From contig VHDH01000007.1 in NCBI GenBank assembly GCA_016871445.1, positions 1-64,000 on the forward strand: a DNA stretch of 64,000 nucleotides. The letters run 5' to 3'. This DNA comes from Verrucomicrobiota bacterium (GTDB lineage: Bacteria > Verrucomicrobiota > Verrucomicrobiia > Limisphaerales > SXTU01). A program made the translations under genes and the position numbers. Shown piece by piece: positions 42,456 to 51,990 of this stretch. Below the pieces are notes generated by a model that saw only the letters and a program-made list of their open reading frames with translations, searched no databases and had not been told where the DNA came from. The stretch's first letter is position 1, and the number at the start of each line of letters is the position of its first letter.

Positions 42456-42926
42456 TCAAGGCGAATAAGGCAGCGAGGAATGGTGAAGAACGATGCGCAA
42501 CGTTCCCTTCTTGTCTTTCTTATAGCCCCAGCTTTTGTCGACTCTTGTAACTTTACCTTCTTTGTCCGTGAAGCTGACCCAACCCATCCACATGGCTACA
42601 TCACCTTCAATAAAACAGGCGGCGGTTTCTGATTTAACGGAACGCCAGCCTTTGAGGGCGAAGCCTTTGTCGGAGAATTTGGGGTTTTGTCCCACAAAAT
42701 AGGAGAGTGCCCCTTCGCGGGTGGGGCGGAAGGTTTTTTCTCCACTGGTCAAGGTCGGTTTGAACAGAACCGGACCCAGATTGTAGCCGTAGGCTCCGTC
42801 CAAGGCCGCGTTGGCCAGTTTAGTTGCAGCTTCAATTCCCTTGGTATCGTAGGCCTTGGAAATGGCGACCAGCGCGTTACCCCAGATCTTCCGGGCTTTG
42901 GTGAGTTCAGTTTTAGTGACGGGCAT
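42456..42926 (-). CDS. candidate iota-class (COG4337-like) carbonic anhydrase
   Basis: 157 aa; FRPTREGALSYFVGQNPKFSDKGFALKGW and C-terminal HHSSLPY, as recalled for COG4337/iota-CA; gene directly downstream of a SulP transporter. Confidence 0.65.
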   Translation of the reverse strand: MPVTKTELTKARKIWGNALVAISKAYDTKGIEAATKLANAALDGAYGYNLGPVLFKPTLTSGEKTFRPTREGALSYFVGQNPKFSDKGFALKGWRSVKSETAACFIEGDVAMWMGWVSFTDKEGKVTRVDKSWGYKKDKKGTLRIVLHHSSLPYSP

Positions 42927-43031
42927 AGGTATATCTCGTTTTAGTTTTTGGTGGATGTTAGCGAGCGGAAAGTGGGGATGAAGCCGCGACCATGGTCGAG
43001 CGCATCTTTGGACAACGTGGAACTCATTATC

Positions 43032-44621
43032 TTAGTGGGCGGAAGGAGCCGCAGGGGCATCGAAGATTTTGCCGACGAACTCGAGCGTAAGACCCTTATC
43101 CTTGGCCCGATGGACCCGGAAATCCTGAAGCGCCTCGACTACATCGGGATCGACGTAGTAGCTCTTGGTGGCGTCCACTACGATGTGGGTTCCCTTGGGC
43201 ATCCCTCCGAGTTCCTTGAGGACGTTCGCCTTGTGGAGGAAAGTCACGTGCGGCCCGAGTTCCAAGAGTTCATGGTCACCCTCATGCACCGGGCGACGTA
43301 GGGCGTGTTTCAGGTTCTCCCACAAGAGGAAGACAATCGTGAAGATGAGGCCAACCACGACCCCCTTGAGCAGGTCAGTGAAGACCATGGTGAGGATGGT
43401 CACGATGAAGGGCAGAAATTGGGTCCAGCCTGCGTTCCACATTTGTTTGAACGTCTTGGGGTTGGCGAGCTTCCAGCCCGTAATCAGGAGGATAGCAGCC
43501 AAACTTGAGAGCGGGATCAGATTGAGCAGCTTGGGAATCAGGAGCACGCAGAACAGCAAGAGGATGCCGTGGATGATGGCCGAGAGCTTCGTCCTGGCGC
43601 CGGCATTCACATTCGCGCCGGAGCGCACGATGACCGAGGTGATGGGCAAGCCGCCCAGGAGGCCGCTGACGATGTTGCCCAAGCCTTGCGCAAAGAGTTC
43701 CCGATTGGCGGGTGAGTGGCGCTTCTGCGGATCCAGCTTGTCCACCGCCTCCAAGCACAGCAGCGTCTCAATGCTCGCCACGATGGCCAGCGTCGCTGCC
43801 ACGACCCACACTTGGCCATTCGAGATGGAAGACCACAGCGGTTGGCTAAACGCCTTGAGCCAGCCCGCAAAGTTTTCCGGCACCGGCACTTGCACGAGGT
43901 GTTCCGCCTCCGTGATGGCCCAGGACGGCATCGCCACTTTGAAAAGAGCATTCAGCCCTATTCCGGCCAGGACCGCCACGAGCGCTCCGGGCACCACTTT
44001 GAGTTGTTTGACCTTCGTCTTCTCCCAGAAAATGAGAATGGCCAAGCCGGCGAGCGCCACGAAGAGCGCGCCCGGCGTGATGAGGTCGAGATGTTTCGCG
44101 ATCTCGGAGAAGCTGTTTTCCGAGTCGCTGGGCTGGATGAACCGGTCGTCTCCCTCGGGCACTTTGTCGTAGCCAAAAGCGTGGGGGATCTGCTTCAGGA
44201 TGATGATGATGCCGATACCAACGAGCATGCCGCGAATCACGCTGGAGGGGAAATAATTCACCACGTTACCCATCTTCAGCGCCCCCATCGCCAGTTGGAT
44301 GACTCCAGCAAGCACCACCGCAAGCAGAAAAGCCTCAAAAGTCCCCAATTTGCCAATGCTCATCAGCACGATGGAGGTAAGGCCAGCGGCCGGGCCAGTC
44401 ACACTCAGGTGCGAGCCGCTGGCAATGCCAACCACGATGCCCCCGACTATCCCGGCGATGAGACCGGAAAGCAGTGGGGCACCCGAAGCGAGGGCAATCC
44501 CCAAACACAACGGCAACGCGACCAGGAATACCACCACCCCGGCGGCGAAATCCTTCGATAATGAGTCCCCCATCGAATCGGGAGCCGACGGTGCGGGCTG
44601 AGAGGCATTGGTTTTGGACAT
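43032..44621 (-). CDS. SulP family inorganic anion transporter with C-terminal STAS-like domain
   Basis: FAAGVVVFLVALPLCLGIALASGAPLLSGLIAGIVGGIVVGIASGSHLSVTGPAAGL. Confidence 0.93.
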   Translation of the reverse strand: MSKTNASQPAPSAPDSMGDSLSKDFAAGVVVFLVALPLCLGIALASGAPLLSGLIAGIVGGIVVGIASGSHLSVTGPAAGLTSIVLMSIGKLGTFEAFLLAVVLAGVIQLAMGALKMGNVVNYFPSSVIRGMLVGIGIIIILKQIPHAFGYDKVPEGDDRFIQPSDSENSFSEIAKHLDLITPGALFVALAGLAILIFWEKTKVKQLKVVPGALVAVLAGIGLNALFKVAMPSWAITEAEHLVQVPVPENFAGWLKAFSQPLWSSISNGQVWVVAATLAIVASIETLLCLEAVDKLDPQKRHSPANRELFAQGLGNIVSGLLGGLPITSVIVRSGANVNAGARTKLSAIIHGILLLFCVLLIPKLLNLIPLSSLAAILLITGWKLANPKTFKQMWNAGWTQFLPFIVTILTMVFTDLLKGVVVGLIFTIVFLLWENLKHALRRPVHEGDHELLELGPHVTFLHKANVLKELGGMPKGTHIVVDATKSYYVDPDVVEALQDFRVHRAKDKGLTLEFVGKIFDAPAAPSAH

Positions 44622-44711
44622 TCAAAAAACTATGGTGACAGCCGGCGCTTCGGACAAATATAAATTTCCGAACACTCGCTTCGACTTTCCCGAAGCCATG
44701 ACCGCACGCTT

Positions 44712-45611
44712 ATGAACGGTTTGAACTACCACCACCTCCGGTATTTCCATGCCGTCGCCAAGGAGGGCAGCCTCGCCGCCGCCGCCGCCCGGCTTCGCGT
44801 CTCCGCCCCGGCCATCTCCGAGCAAGTGCGCGAACTGGAGACCACCCTCGGCGAACGGCTCTTCCGCCGCGAAGGCCGGGGCAACCGCCTCACCGCGACG
44901 GGCGAGCAGGTCTTCAGCTACGCCGAGGAAATCTTCGCGCTCGGTGCCGAACTGATTTCCACCGTGAAGCAGCAGCCCGGCACGCGCCCGCTGCGCCTGC
45001 ACGCGGGCGTAGTCGATTCCTTCCCCAAAATCCTCACGCTCGAACTCTTCCAACCCGTGCTCGACGCCTCGCCGGACACGCGGCTGATTTGCCAGGAAGG
45101 GCGGCTGGAGGAATTGCTGGTGCAGTTGAACGCCCATCGCCTCGACATCGTGCTCGCGGACGAGCCCGCCTTCAGCACCACGCATCCGCACATCACCAGC
45201 CACTTGCTCGGCACCAGCGACGTCACGTTCTGCGCGCGCCCCGACCTCGCGGCGCAGTTGCGGGGCAATTTCCCCCGCGCGCTGCACACGGCGGCGGCGC
45301 TGGTCCCGGCGGCGCGCACTCCCTTCCGGCGCGCGCTGGAGACGTGGTTCCGCGCCCACCGCGTGCAACCGCGCGTCGTCGCCGAGTGCGATGACCTCGC
45401 CCTGCTGAAGGTGCTGGCGGCCGACGGACGCGGGTTCATCCCGATGCCGACCGTGGCGGCCGAGGAAGCGATGCGGCGCTACGGCCTGGCGGTCGTGGGC
45501 TGCGCGCGCCGTTGCACCGTGAGTTTTCATGCGCTGACCGCCAACCGGCGTGAAATGCACCCCGCCGTCACCTTGCTAACGAACTCGGCCCAGCGCGATT
45601 TGTTCCCCTAA
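44712..45611 (+). CDS. LysR family transcriptional regulator, NhaR-like
   Basis: MNGLNYHHLRYFHAVAKEGSLAAAAARLRVSAPAISEQVRELE; NhaR-type effector domain. Confidence 0.88.
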   Translation: MNGLNYHHLRYFHAVAKEGSLAAAAARLRVSAPAISEQVRELETTLGERLFRREGRGNRLTATGEQVFSYAEEIFALGAELISTVKQQPGTRPLRLHAGVVDSFPKILTLELFQPVLDASPDTRLICQEGRLEELLVQLNAHRLDIVLADEPAFSTTHPHITSHLLGTSDVTFCARPDLAAQLRGNFPRALHTAAALVPAARTPFRRALETWFRAHRVQPRVVAECDDLALLKVLAADGRGFIPMPTVAAEEAMRRYGLAVVGCARRCTVSFHALTANRREMHPAVTLLTNSAQRDLFP

Positions 45612-45629
45612 ATTCCCGGGTGTGGAGTT

Positions 45630-45988
45630 ATGGTTTCCGGTTGCCCCGGCAGCGCCGAGCACGACTATCGGATGCAGGCATGGGTCATCATGCTCAACCA
45701 CATTCATCTGGGGGTGGATGTTTGGGATGTGCCGTTGGTAAGATTGATCAATGGCTGGAAAGGCAAGTCTTTGCGCGAAGCGAACAAGCTGTTCGGCCGC
45801 GGTGCGTTCTGGCAGGAAGATTACTACGACACGTTCATCCGTGACGAAGCACACTTGAAACGTGCCATCCGTTAAACCAAACAGCATCCGGTGAAAGCGT
45901 TTCTGGCAACAGCCGCTCGCGACTGTTGCCGCGGAGCAGCGCCCGTCATCGCGACGAATACGAACACCCGTGGCAGCGCGAACCATAG
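45630..45988 (+). pseudogene. decayed REP-associated tyrosine transposase (RAYT, IS200-like)
   Basis: AWVIMLNHIHL (HUH motif), GKSLREANKLFGRGAFWQEDYYDTFIRDEAHLKRAIR-stop-..HPVKAFLATAARD; C-terminus SSARHRDEYEHPWQREP* resumes in another frame; N-terminus missing. Confidence 0.8.
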
Positions 45989-45992
45989 GCGC

Positions 45993-46119
45993 GCGGGCTT
46001 TAGCCCGCTTCAACGTGCGCAATTGCGAAGTCTCACGAAGAAACTGACGCGCTGGGTTTGCGGTCGATGAAGCGCCGTGAACGGCGCGCTCCGGCTGCGG
46101 AGCGCGACCTTCAGGTCGC
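45993..46119. repeat. cluster of REP-like hairpins downstream of RAYT relic
   Basis: gcgggct-tt-agcccgc (45993..46008); gcgccgt-ga-acggcgc (46072..46087); gcgctccg-gctg-cggagcgc (46086..46105); gcgacct-tc-aggtcgc (46104..46119). Confidence 0.75.
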
Positions 46120-46250
46120 TTTAACGGGCGAACGGGCGAGGGCGCTGGGGAATTTCTACGCGTGCTGGTGAACGGGTCGGCTTGAAGAGATTTCTCGAAT
46201 CTGGTTTCTTGCGCGCAACGGTTCGGGCACTCATACTTAACTCAATCTTT

Positions 46251-46898
46251 ATGAACAAGACTCTTGCGTTACTCGGATGCACGCTGGCTGCGCTGACGCA
46301 GCTTGCATGCGCTGGGGAGAATGATCAGAGACCGGTCAAGAGCCGATCCGCAGGCGACCGGCCCCGCATCTTGCAAGGCACACTTCAGGACGGTGGCGCG
46401 GCGCCGGACTTTGTGCTTCAGGACATCGAGGGGACGAATACGGTGAAGCTCACCGGCCTCAAGGGGAAGCCGGTGGTGCTGATCTTTGGAAGCTGCACCT
46501 GCCCGCCGTTCGTGGCCGCCACGCAAGCCACGCAGACCTTATTCTCCCAATACAAAGACCGCGTGCATTTCCTCCTCATTTACATCCGCGAGGCTCATCC
46601 CACGGATGGCCGCGTGATTCCGGGCAATCAGTTTGTGGTGCAATCACCCACAACACTCGCGGAGCGGCGGGACATCGCGCGTGACTTCGCCAAGCGACTC
46701 AAGGTGTCCATCCCCATCCTGGTGGACGGACCGGATGACAAGGTGTCGGCAACCTACGCGTGCTGGCCCAATCGGATGTATATCCTCGACGCGCAGGGGA
46801 ACATTGCCGACAAAGGCATGGCCGCCCCAGGCGGCACCGCGGCATCCGCCCGGCGCGCCACACAGGTGTTGGATCACTTGCTCCAGGGGAAGCACTGA
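46251..46898 (+). CDS. secreted iodothyronine deiodinase-like / redoxin family protein
   Basis: Signal peptide MNKTLALLGCTLAALTQLACA; PVVLIFGSCTCPPFVAATQATQTLFSQYKDRVHFLLIYIREAHPTDG matches deiodinase active-site block. Confidence 0.85.
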   Translation: MNKTLALLGCTLAALTQLACAGENDQRPVKSRSAGDRPRILQGTLQDGGAAPDFVLQDIEGTNTVKLTGLKGKPVVLIFGSCTCPPFVAATQATQTLFSQYKDRVHFLLIYIREAHPTDGRVIPGNQFVVQSPTTLAERRDIARDFAKRLKVSIPILVDGPDDKVSATYACWPNRMYILDAQGNIADKGMAAPGGTAASARRATQVLDHLLQGKH

Positions 46899-46899
46899 G

Positions 46900-47313
46900 A
46901 TTGGTGGCCGTGTGCAAGGGTGGCTGGCGGCAAAGGCGTATGCCAAAACCCATCAGGGCGACAATCAGCGCCACCAGAATCGGAAAGAACCCAAGCACCA
47001 TCAAACAAATCGAAGGCCAGGGCGGCTTCGGCTTTGCCCAAATTGTCTGGCAATCTTCACAACAAAAAATCCGCTTTGCATTTGGAATTGTTACAGGCGG
47101 TGACACGCTGTTTTGAAGCTTTGATTCGCAAACCGGACATCGAAACGTTTCCACCGCGCCTGTTTCCGGAGCGGTCTCACGCGGCAAGCTGTTTGAGGAG
47201 ACGATTTGATCCCTCCAGGCAATGATTGCGGTTGCTTGCTTCTCCTCTTCCACGCGCTTTTGCTTGCGCCAAAAAAGCAACCTGCCCAAGAACAAAACAA
47301 TCACCGGAAGCAA
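46900..47313 (-). CDS. putative zinc-ribbon membrane protein, possibly frameshifted; 3' end uncertain
   Basis: LPVIVLFLGRLLFWRKQKR; CPVCESKLQN...FCCEDCQTIW; TM ICLMVLGFFPILVALIVALMGFG; the ORF runs on to 46699 antisense to the deiodinase-like gene. Confidence 0.4.
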
Positions 47314-47407
47314 AAGGGCGGATTATTCCGTTGGTTCGTGCCATACGAGAAAGCCAGGAGCCAATCAGAGGCAAATATCGCCACGATGCCCAAATTAGAC
47401 AGCTTCT

Positions 47408-48922
47408 TCATAACGCCCAATTCTTCGCCGTCGCTAACTCCTCCTCAAAATCCACAATCTCTTTGATCTGCACCAAGAACCAGCGATCAATCTTCGAGAG
47501 GTTGAAGATCTCTTCGATGGTGAAGCCGGCGCGGAGGGCGTGGCGGATGAAGAAGATGCGTTCGGCGTTGGGCACGCTTAGTTTGCGGCTGATAACGTCG
47601 CGCGGCAGGATGTCCCGGTCGCCATAGACTTCCGTGCCGATGCGCCACGGTTTGCCGTCGCCGCCCAGGCCGCTGCGGCCGATCTCCAGCGAGCGCAGGC
47701 ATTTCTGCATGCTCTCCTTGAACGTGCGCCCGATGGCCATCGCCTCGCCGACGCTTTTCATCTGCGTGGTGAGCGTGGGGTCGGCTTGTGGAAATTTCTC
47801 GAAGGCGAAGCGCGGAATCTTGGTGACGACGTAATCAATGCTCGGCTCGAAGCTCGCAGGGGTATTCTTGGTGATGTCGTTCTTGAGTTCGTCGAGCAGG
47901 TAGCCGACGGCGAGCTTGGCAGCAATCTTCGCGATGGGGAATCCGGTGGCCTTGGACGCAAGGGCGGAGCTGCGGCTGACGCGCGGGTTCATCTCAATGA
48001 TAACCATGCGGCCGTTGTCGGGGCTGACGCCGAATTGGATGTTCGAGCCGCCGGTCTCCACGCCGACGGCGCGGATCACGGCGAAGCTCTGATCGCGCAT
48101 GATCTGAAATTCCTTGTCGGTGAGCGTCTGGATGGGCGCGACGGTGATGCTGTCGCCGGTGTGGACGCCCATGGGGTCGAAGTTTTCGATGGAGCAAATG
48201 ATGACGCAGTTGTCGGCCTTGTCGCGCATCACTTCCATCTCGTATTCCTTCCAGCCGATGAGCGATTCCTCGATGAGAACTTCCTGCACGGGCGAGAGGT
48301 CGATGCCGCGCTTGGCGATTTCCTCGAACTCGTCGCCGTTATAGGCGATGCCGCCGCCAGTGCCACCGAGCGTGTAAGCGGGGCGAATAATGACCGGGAA
48401 GCGGCCAATCTTTTCCTGGATGGCGCGGGCTTCGGTCATGTTGTGGGCGACGCCAGAGATGGGCACATCGAGGCCGATCTTGAGCATCAACTCTTTGAAG
48501 ACGAGGCGATCTTCGCCTTTGTGGATGGCCTCAGGCTTCGCGCCGATCATTTCCACGTCGTGCCGGGTCAGGGCGCCGTTCTTGTTCAAAGCCATCGCGG
48601 TATTGAGCGCGGTTTGTCCGCCAAGGGTGGGAAGCAAAACGAGCTTGCCCTTGGCGCCGAGCTTCTTCATCTCCTCCTTCTCGCGGATGATGATTTTCTC
48701 GACGCACTCGGGCGTGATGGGCTCGATATAAGTGCGGTCGGCGAACTCCGGGTCGGTCATGATGGTGGCCGGGTTCGAGTTCACGAGGACGACGCGGTAG
48801 CCCTCCTCCTTGAGCGCCTTGCAGGCCTGGGTGCCGGAGTAATCGAACTCGCACGCCTGGCCGATGATGATCGGGCCGGCGCCGATGATGAGGACGCTGT
48901 GGATGTCAGTGCGTTTGGGCAT
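47408..48922 (-). CDS. carB: carbamoyl-phosphate synthase large subunit, N-terminal half only (504 aa)
   Basis: [74 protein letters not shown]; ends at [27 protein letters not shown]. Confidence 0.92.
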   Translation of the reverse strand: MPKRTDIHSVLIIGAGPIIIGQACEFDYSGTQACKALKEEGYRVVLVNSNPATIMTDPEFADRTYIEPITPECVEKIIIREKEEMKKLGAKGKLVLLPTLGGQTALNTAMALNKNGALTRHDVEMIGAKPEAIHKGEDRLVFKELMLKIGLDVPISGVAHNMTEARAIQEKIGRFPVIIRPAYTLGGTGGGIAYNGDEFEEIAKRGIDLSPVQEVLIEESLIGWKEYEMEVMRDKADNCVIICSIENFDPMGVHTGDSITVAPIQTLTDKEFQIMRDQSFAVIRAVGVETGGSNIQFGVSPDNGRMVIIEMNPRVSRSSALASKATGFPIAKIAAKLAVGYLLDELKNDITKNTPASFEPSIDYVVTKIPRFAFEKFPQADPTLTTQMKSVGEAMAIGRTFKESMQKCLRSLEIGRSGLGGDGKPWRIGTEVYGDRDILPRDVISRKLSVPNAERIFFIRHALRAGFTIEEIFNLSKIDRWFLVQIKEIVDFEEELATAKNWAL

Positions 48923-49166
48923 GGCAAACTTAAATTAAAATAAAAAATTCAATTTGAGCGGCGGCGGGCGCGCTGGTGACGGCCTCGACACAGCCACGCC
49001 CCGGGAATCGCGCTCCGCAAAAGCCCGACGAGTGAACGCAATCTACGGCCGCTTGTCAGCGGTTTTTTGTCCGTCTGTCGGGGAGGCGACGGTTGGCCGG
49101 ATCCGGTGGGCGGCAGTGCGGCGGTGTTGAGCTTGTGTCGCGGGCCCGTTTTTTCCAAATTTTGTC

Positions 49167-50678
49167 ATGCGCCGAGTTTGCTTGTGGCTTTTCTTCGCCA
49201 GTTGGTGCGCCTTTGTCCACCAGGCTGCGGCTGCCCCCCGCAACATTCTTTTCATTCTTGCCGACGACCACCGCTTCGACGCGCTGTCCTTCATGGGGCA
49301 TCCGTATCTGGAGACGCCGCACCTCGACCGGCTTGCGCGCGGCGGGGTGCATTGCCGGAACGCCTTCGTCACCACGTCGCTTTGCTCGCCAAGCCGGGCG
49401 AGCATCCTCACCGGGCTTTACGCGCACGCGCACGGCGTGGTGGATAACTACAACCCCGTCCGCCCCGACCTCGTATTCTTCCCACAGCTCCTCCAGCGCG
49501 TGGGTTACCAGACGGCGTTCTTCGGCAAGTGGCATATGGGCGAGACCGATGCGCCGCAGCGCGGGTTCGACCACTGGGTCGCCTTTAAGGGCCAGGGCAA
49601 CTACTGGGCCGACGGCCGCGGCACGACACGCGTGGTGCCGCAGTCCAGCAGCGAGGGCTACAACGTCAATGGCCGCCGCGTCCCGCAGCGCGGCTACATC
49701 ACGGATGAGTTGACGGACTTCACGCTGGACTGGCTGAAAACGCGCAAGTCTGGCAAGCCGTTCTTCGTCTACCTGTCGCACAAGGCGGTGCATTCGGACT
49801 TCGTCGCGGCGGACCGGCACGCGGGGCGATACGCGGGCAAGACCTTCATGCCGCCCAAGACTTTTGCCGACACGCCGGAGAATTATCTCAACAAGCCGAT
49901 GTGGGTTCGTAACCAGCGCAACAGCCGGCACGGCGTGGACTTCGGCTACAACCTCCCGAAATTCGACCTGCAAACGCATCATCGCCGCTACTGCGAGACG
50001 CTCTTGGCTGTGGACGACAGTGTCGGCCGGCTGACGCAGTGGCTTGCGGAGCATAAGCTGCTTGAGTCGACGCTGTTGGTCTACATGGGTGACAACGGCT
50101 TCCACTTCGGTGAGCACGGGCTGATTGACAAGCGCACGGCTTACGAGGCGTCCATGCGCGTGCCGCTGCTGCTGCATTGCCCGGAGCTGTTCAAGGCGGG
50201 CACCGTCGTAACGCAGATGGTGGCAAACATTGACCTCGCGCCGAGCTTTCTTGAAGTTGCGGGCGTGCCCGCGCCGACGAATTTGCACGGGCGAAGTTTT
50301 CTGCCGATGGCGCAAGGTCAGCCCAAAGCCGGCCGCGACGGGCTTCTCTACGAATATTACTGGGAGCGCAACTATCCATATACGCCCACCATGCACGCCG
50401 TCCGCACGGACCGCTGGAAATACATCCGCTACCACGGCTTGTGGGACATCGACGAACTTTACGACCTTGCCGCCGACCCGGATGAGACGCACAACCTCAT
50501 CCATGACCCGGCTTATGCCGCGACGGTGAAACAGCTCAACACCCGGCTCTTTGCGCTGCTTACGGAAACTCAGGGCCAGTCCATGCCGTTATTGCGCGAC
50601 CTGGGCGAGACATACCCCACTCGCAAGCAGGGCAAAGCAAAGCCGGCGGATTTTCCTGTGCCGCTATTGAGGCCCTGA
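49167..50678 (+). CDS. secreted sulfatase
   Basis: NILFILADDHRFDAL; CSPSRASILTG (sulfatase C-x-P-S-R motif); GFHFGEHGLIDKRTAYEASMRVPL. Confidence 0.95.
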   Translation: MRRVCLWLFFASWCAFVHQAAAAPRNILFILADDHRFDALSFMGHPYLETPHLDRLARGGVHCRNAFVTTSLCSPSRASILTGLYAHAHGVVDNYNPVRPDLVFFPQLLQRVGYQTAFFGKWHMGETDAPQRGFDHWVAFKGQGNYWADGRGTTRVVPQSSSEGYNVNGRRVPQRGYITDELTDFTLDWLKTRKSGKPFFVYLSHKAVHSDFVAADRHAGRYAGKTFMPPKTFADTPENYLNKPMWVRNQRNSRHGVDFGYNLPKFDLQTHHRRYCETLLAVDDSVGRLTQWLAEHKLLESTLLVYMGDNGFHFGEHGLIDKRTAYEASMRVPLLLHCPELFKAGTVVTQMVANIDLAPSFLEVAGVPAPTNLHGRSFLPMAQGQPKAGRDGLLYEYYWERNYPYTPTMHAVRTDRWKYIRYHGLWDIDELYDLAADPDETHNLIHDPAYAATVKQLNTRLFALLTETQGQSMPLLRDLGETYPTRKQGKAKPADFPVPLLRP

Positions 50679-50947
50679 GGCTTCTAGTGTTGCTCGTGGT
50701 TCCCTCGCGACTCGATGTCACCTTTTGCCGACCACCGGCAATAACTTGAGTTCAGCAGGGTTCGCCCCAAGCACGGCGTGTGCCTGCCAGCAGGACGCAG
50801 GTATCGACGGCTCTCAAGTGCTTCGCATTGGCAACGCGTCGATGGGCCAGCAGCAACTGTCAATGGCGTCGCGCATAGGTGTTAAAACTCATGGGTAGGC
50901 TTGGCGCTTTTCAAACTCTGGCCCGTCGTGTTGACTCCCCGGACTTT

Positions 50948-51877
50948 ATGAGCAAAACCGCTTTGCTGTTTGCAGGTCAGGGTGCCCAAGCTGTCGGGAT
51001 GGGCCAAGATCTCGCCGCCGCTTTTCCCGCCGCGCGGGCCCTTTTTGATCAGGCTAAGACCGCGCTCGGTTACGATCTCGCAGGCGTGTGCTTCGATGGG
51101 CCCGAAGCCGAGCTGACCAAAACTGAGAACGCACAGCCAGGCATCTTCCTCGTAAGTTGGGTTGCGCTGGAATTACTTAAGGCCCGAGTGCCAGGGCTAA
51201 AGTTCGACGCTACCGCTGGCTTGTCGCTTGGCGAATTTACCGCGCTCACGGCGGCAGGGGCGATGAGTTTCGAGGATGGTTTGCGCGTGGTGCGGCTGCG
51301 CGGTCGTTACATGCAGGAGGCTTGTGAGGCAACTAGGGGTGGCATGGCTGCCATCATCGGCCTCGACGAAAGTCCCACGCGCGAGATCTGTGCCGCGGCG
51401 GGCGTGGAACTGGCGAACCTTAACTGCCCCGGCCAGCTCGTGATTTCTGGGGAGGCGGACAAAATCACAAACGCCTGTGAGCTCGCGAAAGCGCGCGGAG
51501 CCAAACGTGCTTTGCCGCTCACGGTGGCTGGAGCATATCACTCACGGCTGATGGCGAGTGCGCAGCCGAAGCTCCGCGAGGCGCTCGCCACAGTCACCCT
51601 GTCTGCGCCGACCGTGCCCGTCATTGCGAACGTCACGGCCCAGCCGCATACCACGCCCACCGCTATTGTGGACAACGTCGTGGCACAGGTGACTGGCTCA
51701 GTCCGCTGGGAGGAATCCATTCGTTATCTGCTCGCGCAAGGCTTCAACCGGTTCATCGAGCTGGGACCGGGCTCCGCATTGACCGGCTTCATGAAACGGA
51801 TCGATAAGACAGCCCAAGTCCTAAACGTCGCCGACTGCGCGAGCTTGGAGACAACGGTGAAGGGGTTGACGACGTAA
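50948..51877 (+). CDS. fabD: malonyl CoA-acyl carrier protein transacylase
   Basis: MSKTALLFAGQGAQAVGMGQDL; AGLSLGEFTAL (GxSxG); GAYHSRLM. Confidence 0.95.
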   Translation: MSKTALLFAGQGAQAVGMGQDLAAAFPAARALFDQAKTALGYDLAGVCFDGPEAELTKTENAQPGIFLVSWVALELLKARVPGLKFDATAGLSLGEFTALTAAGAMSFEDGLRVVRLRGRYMQEACEATRGGMAAIIGLDESPTREICAAAGVELANLNCPGQLVISGEADKITNACELAKARGAKRALPLTVAGAYHSRLMASAQPKLREALATVTLSAPTVPVIANVTAQPHTTPTAIVDNVVAQVTGSVRWEESIRYLLAQGFNRFIELGPGSALTGFMKRIDKTAQVLNVADCASLETTVKGLTT

Positions 51878-51990
51878 GTAATTACGGGTTGGAAGTTATA
51901 CGCTTCGAGTTGTTATTCGGTCCTTGAAGTGTTGCCAACCCGACAGTCTTCAACTCGACCGGACCAAATTCTAAAACTCGTATCCGGCCT

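Noticed and set aside
44622-45560. 312-aa ORF antisense to the LysR regulator
   Set aside because: Shadow ORF; the LysR HTH on + is clear.
46699-46899. C-terminal extension of the zinc-ribbon ORF across the deiodinase-like gene
   Set aside because: Sequence after the last TM looks like antisense translation of the opposite gene; the true end is probably earlier or frame-altered.
47786-48943. 385-aa ORF antisense to carB
   Set aside because: Mirror frame of carB; no recognisable domain.
49056-50504. 482-aa ORF antisense to the sulfatase
   Set aside because: Mirror frame; the sulfatase motifs on + are unambiguous.
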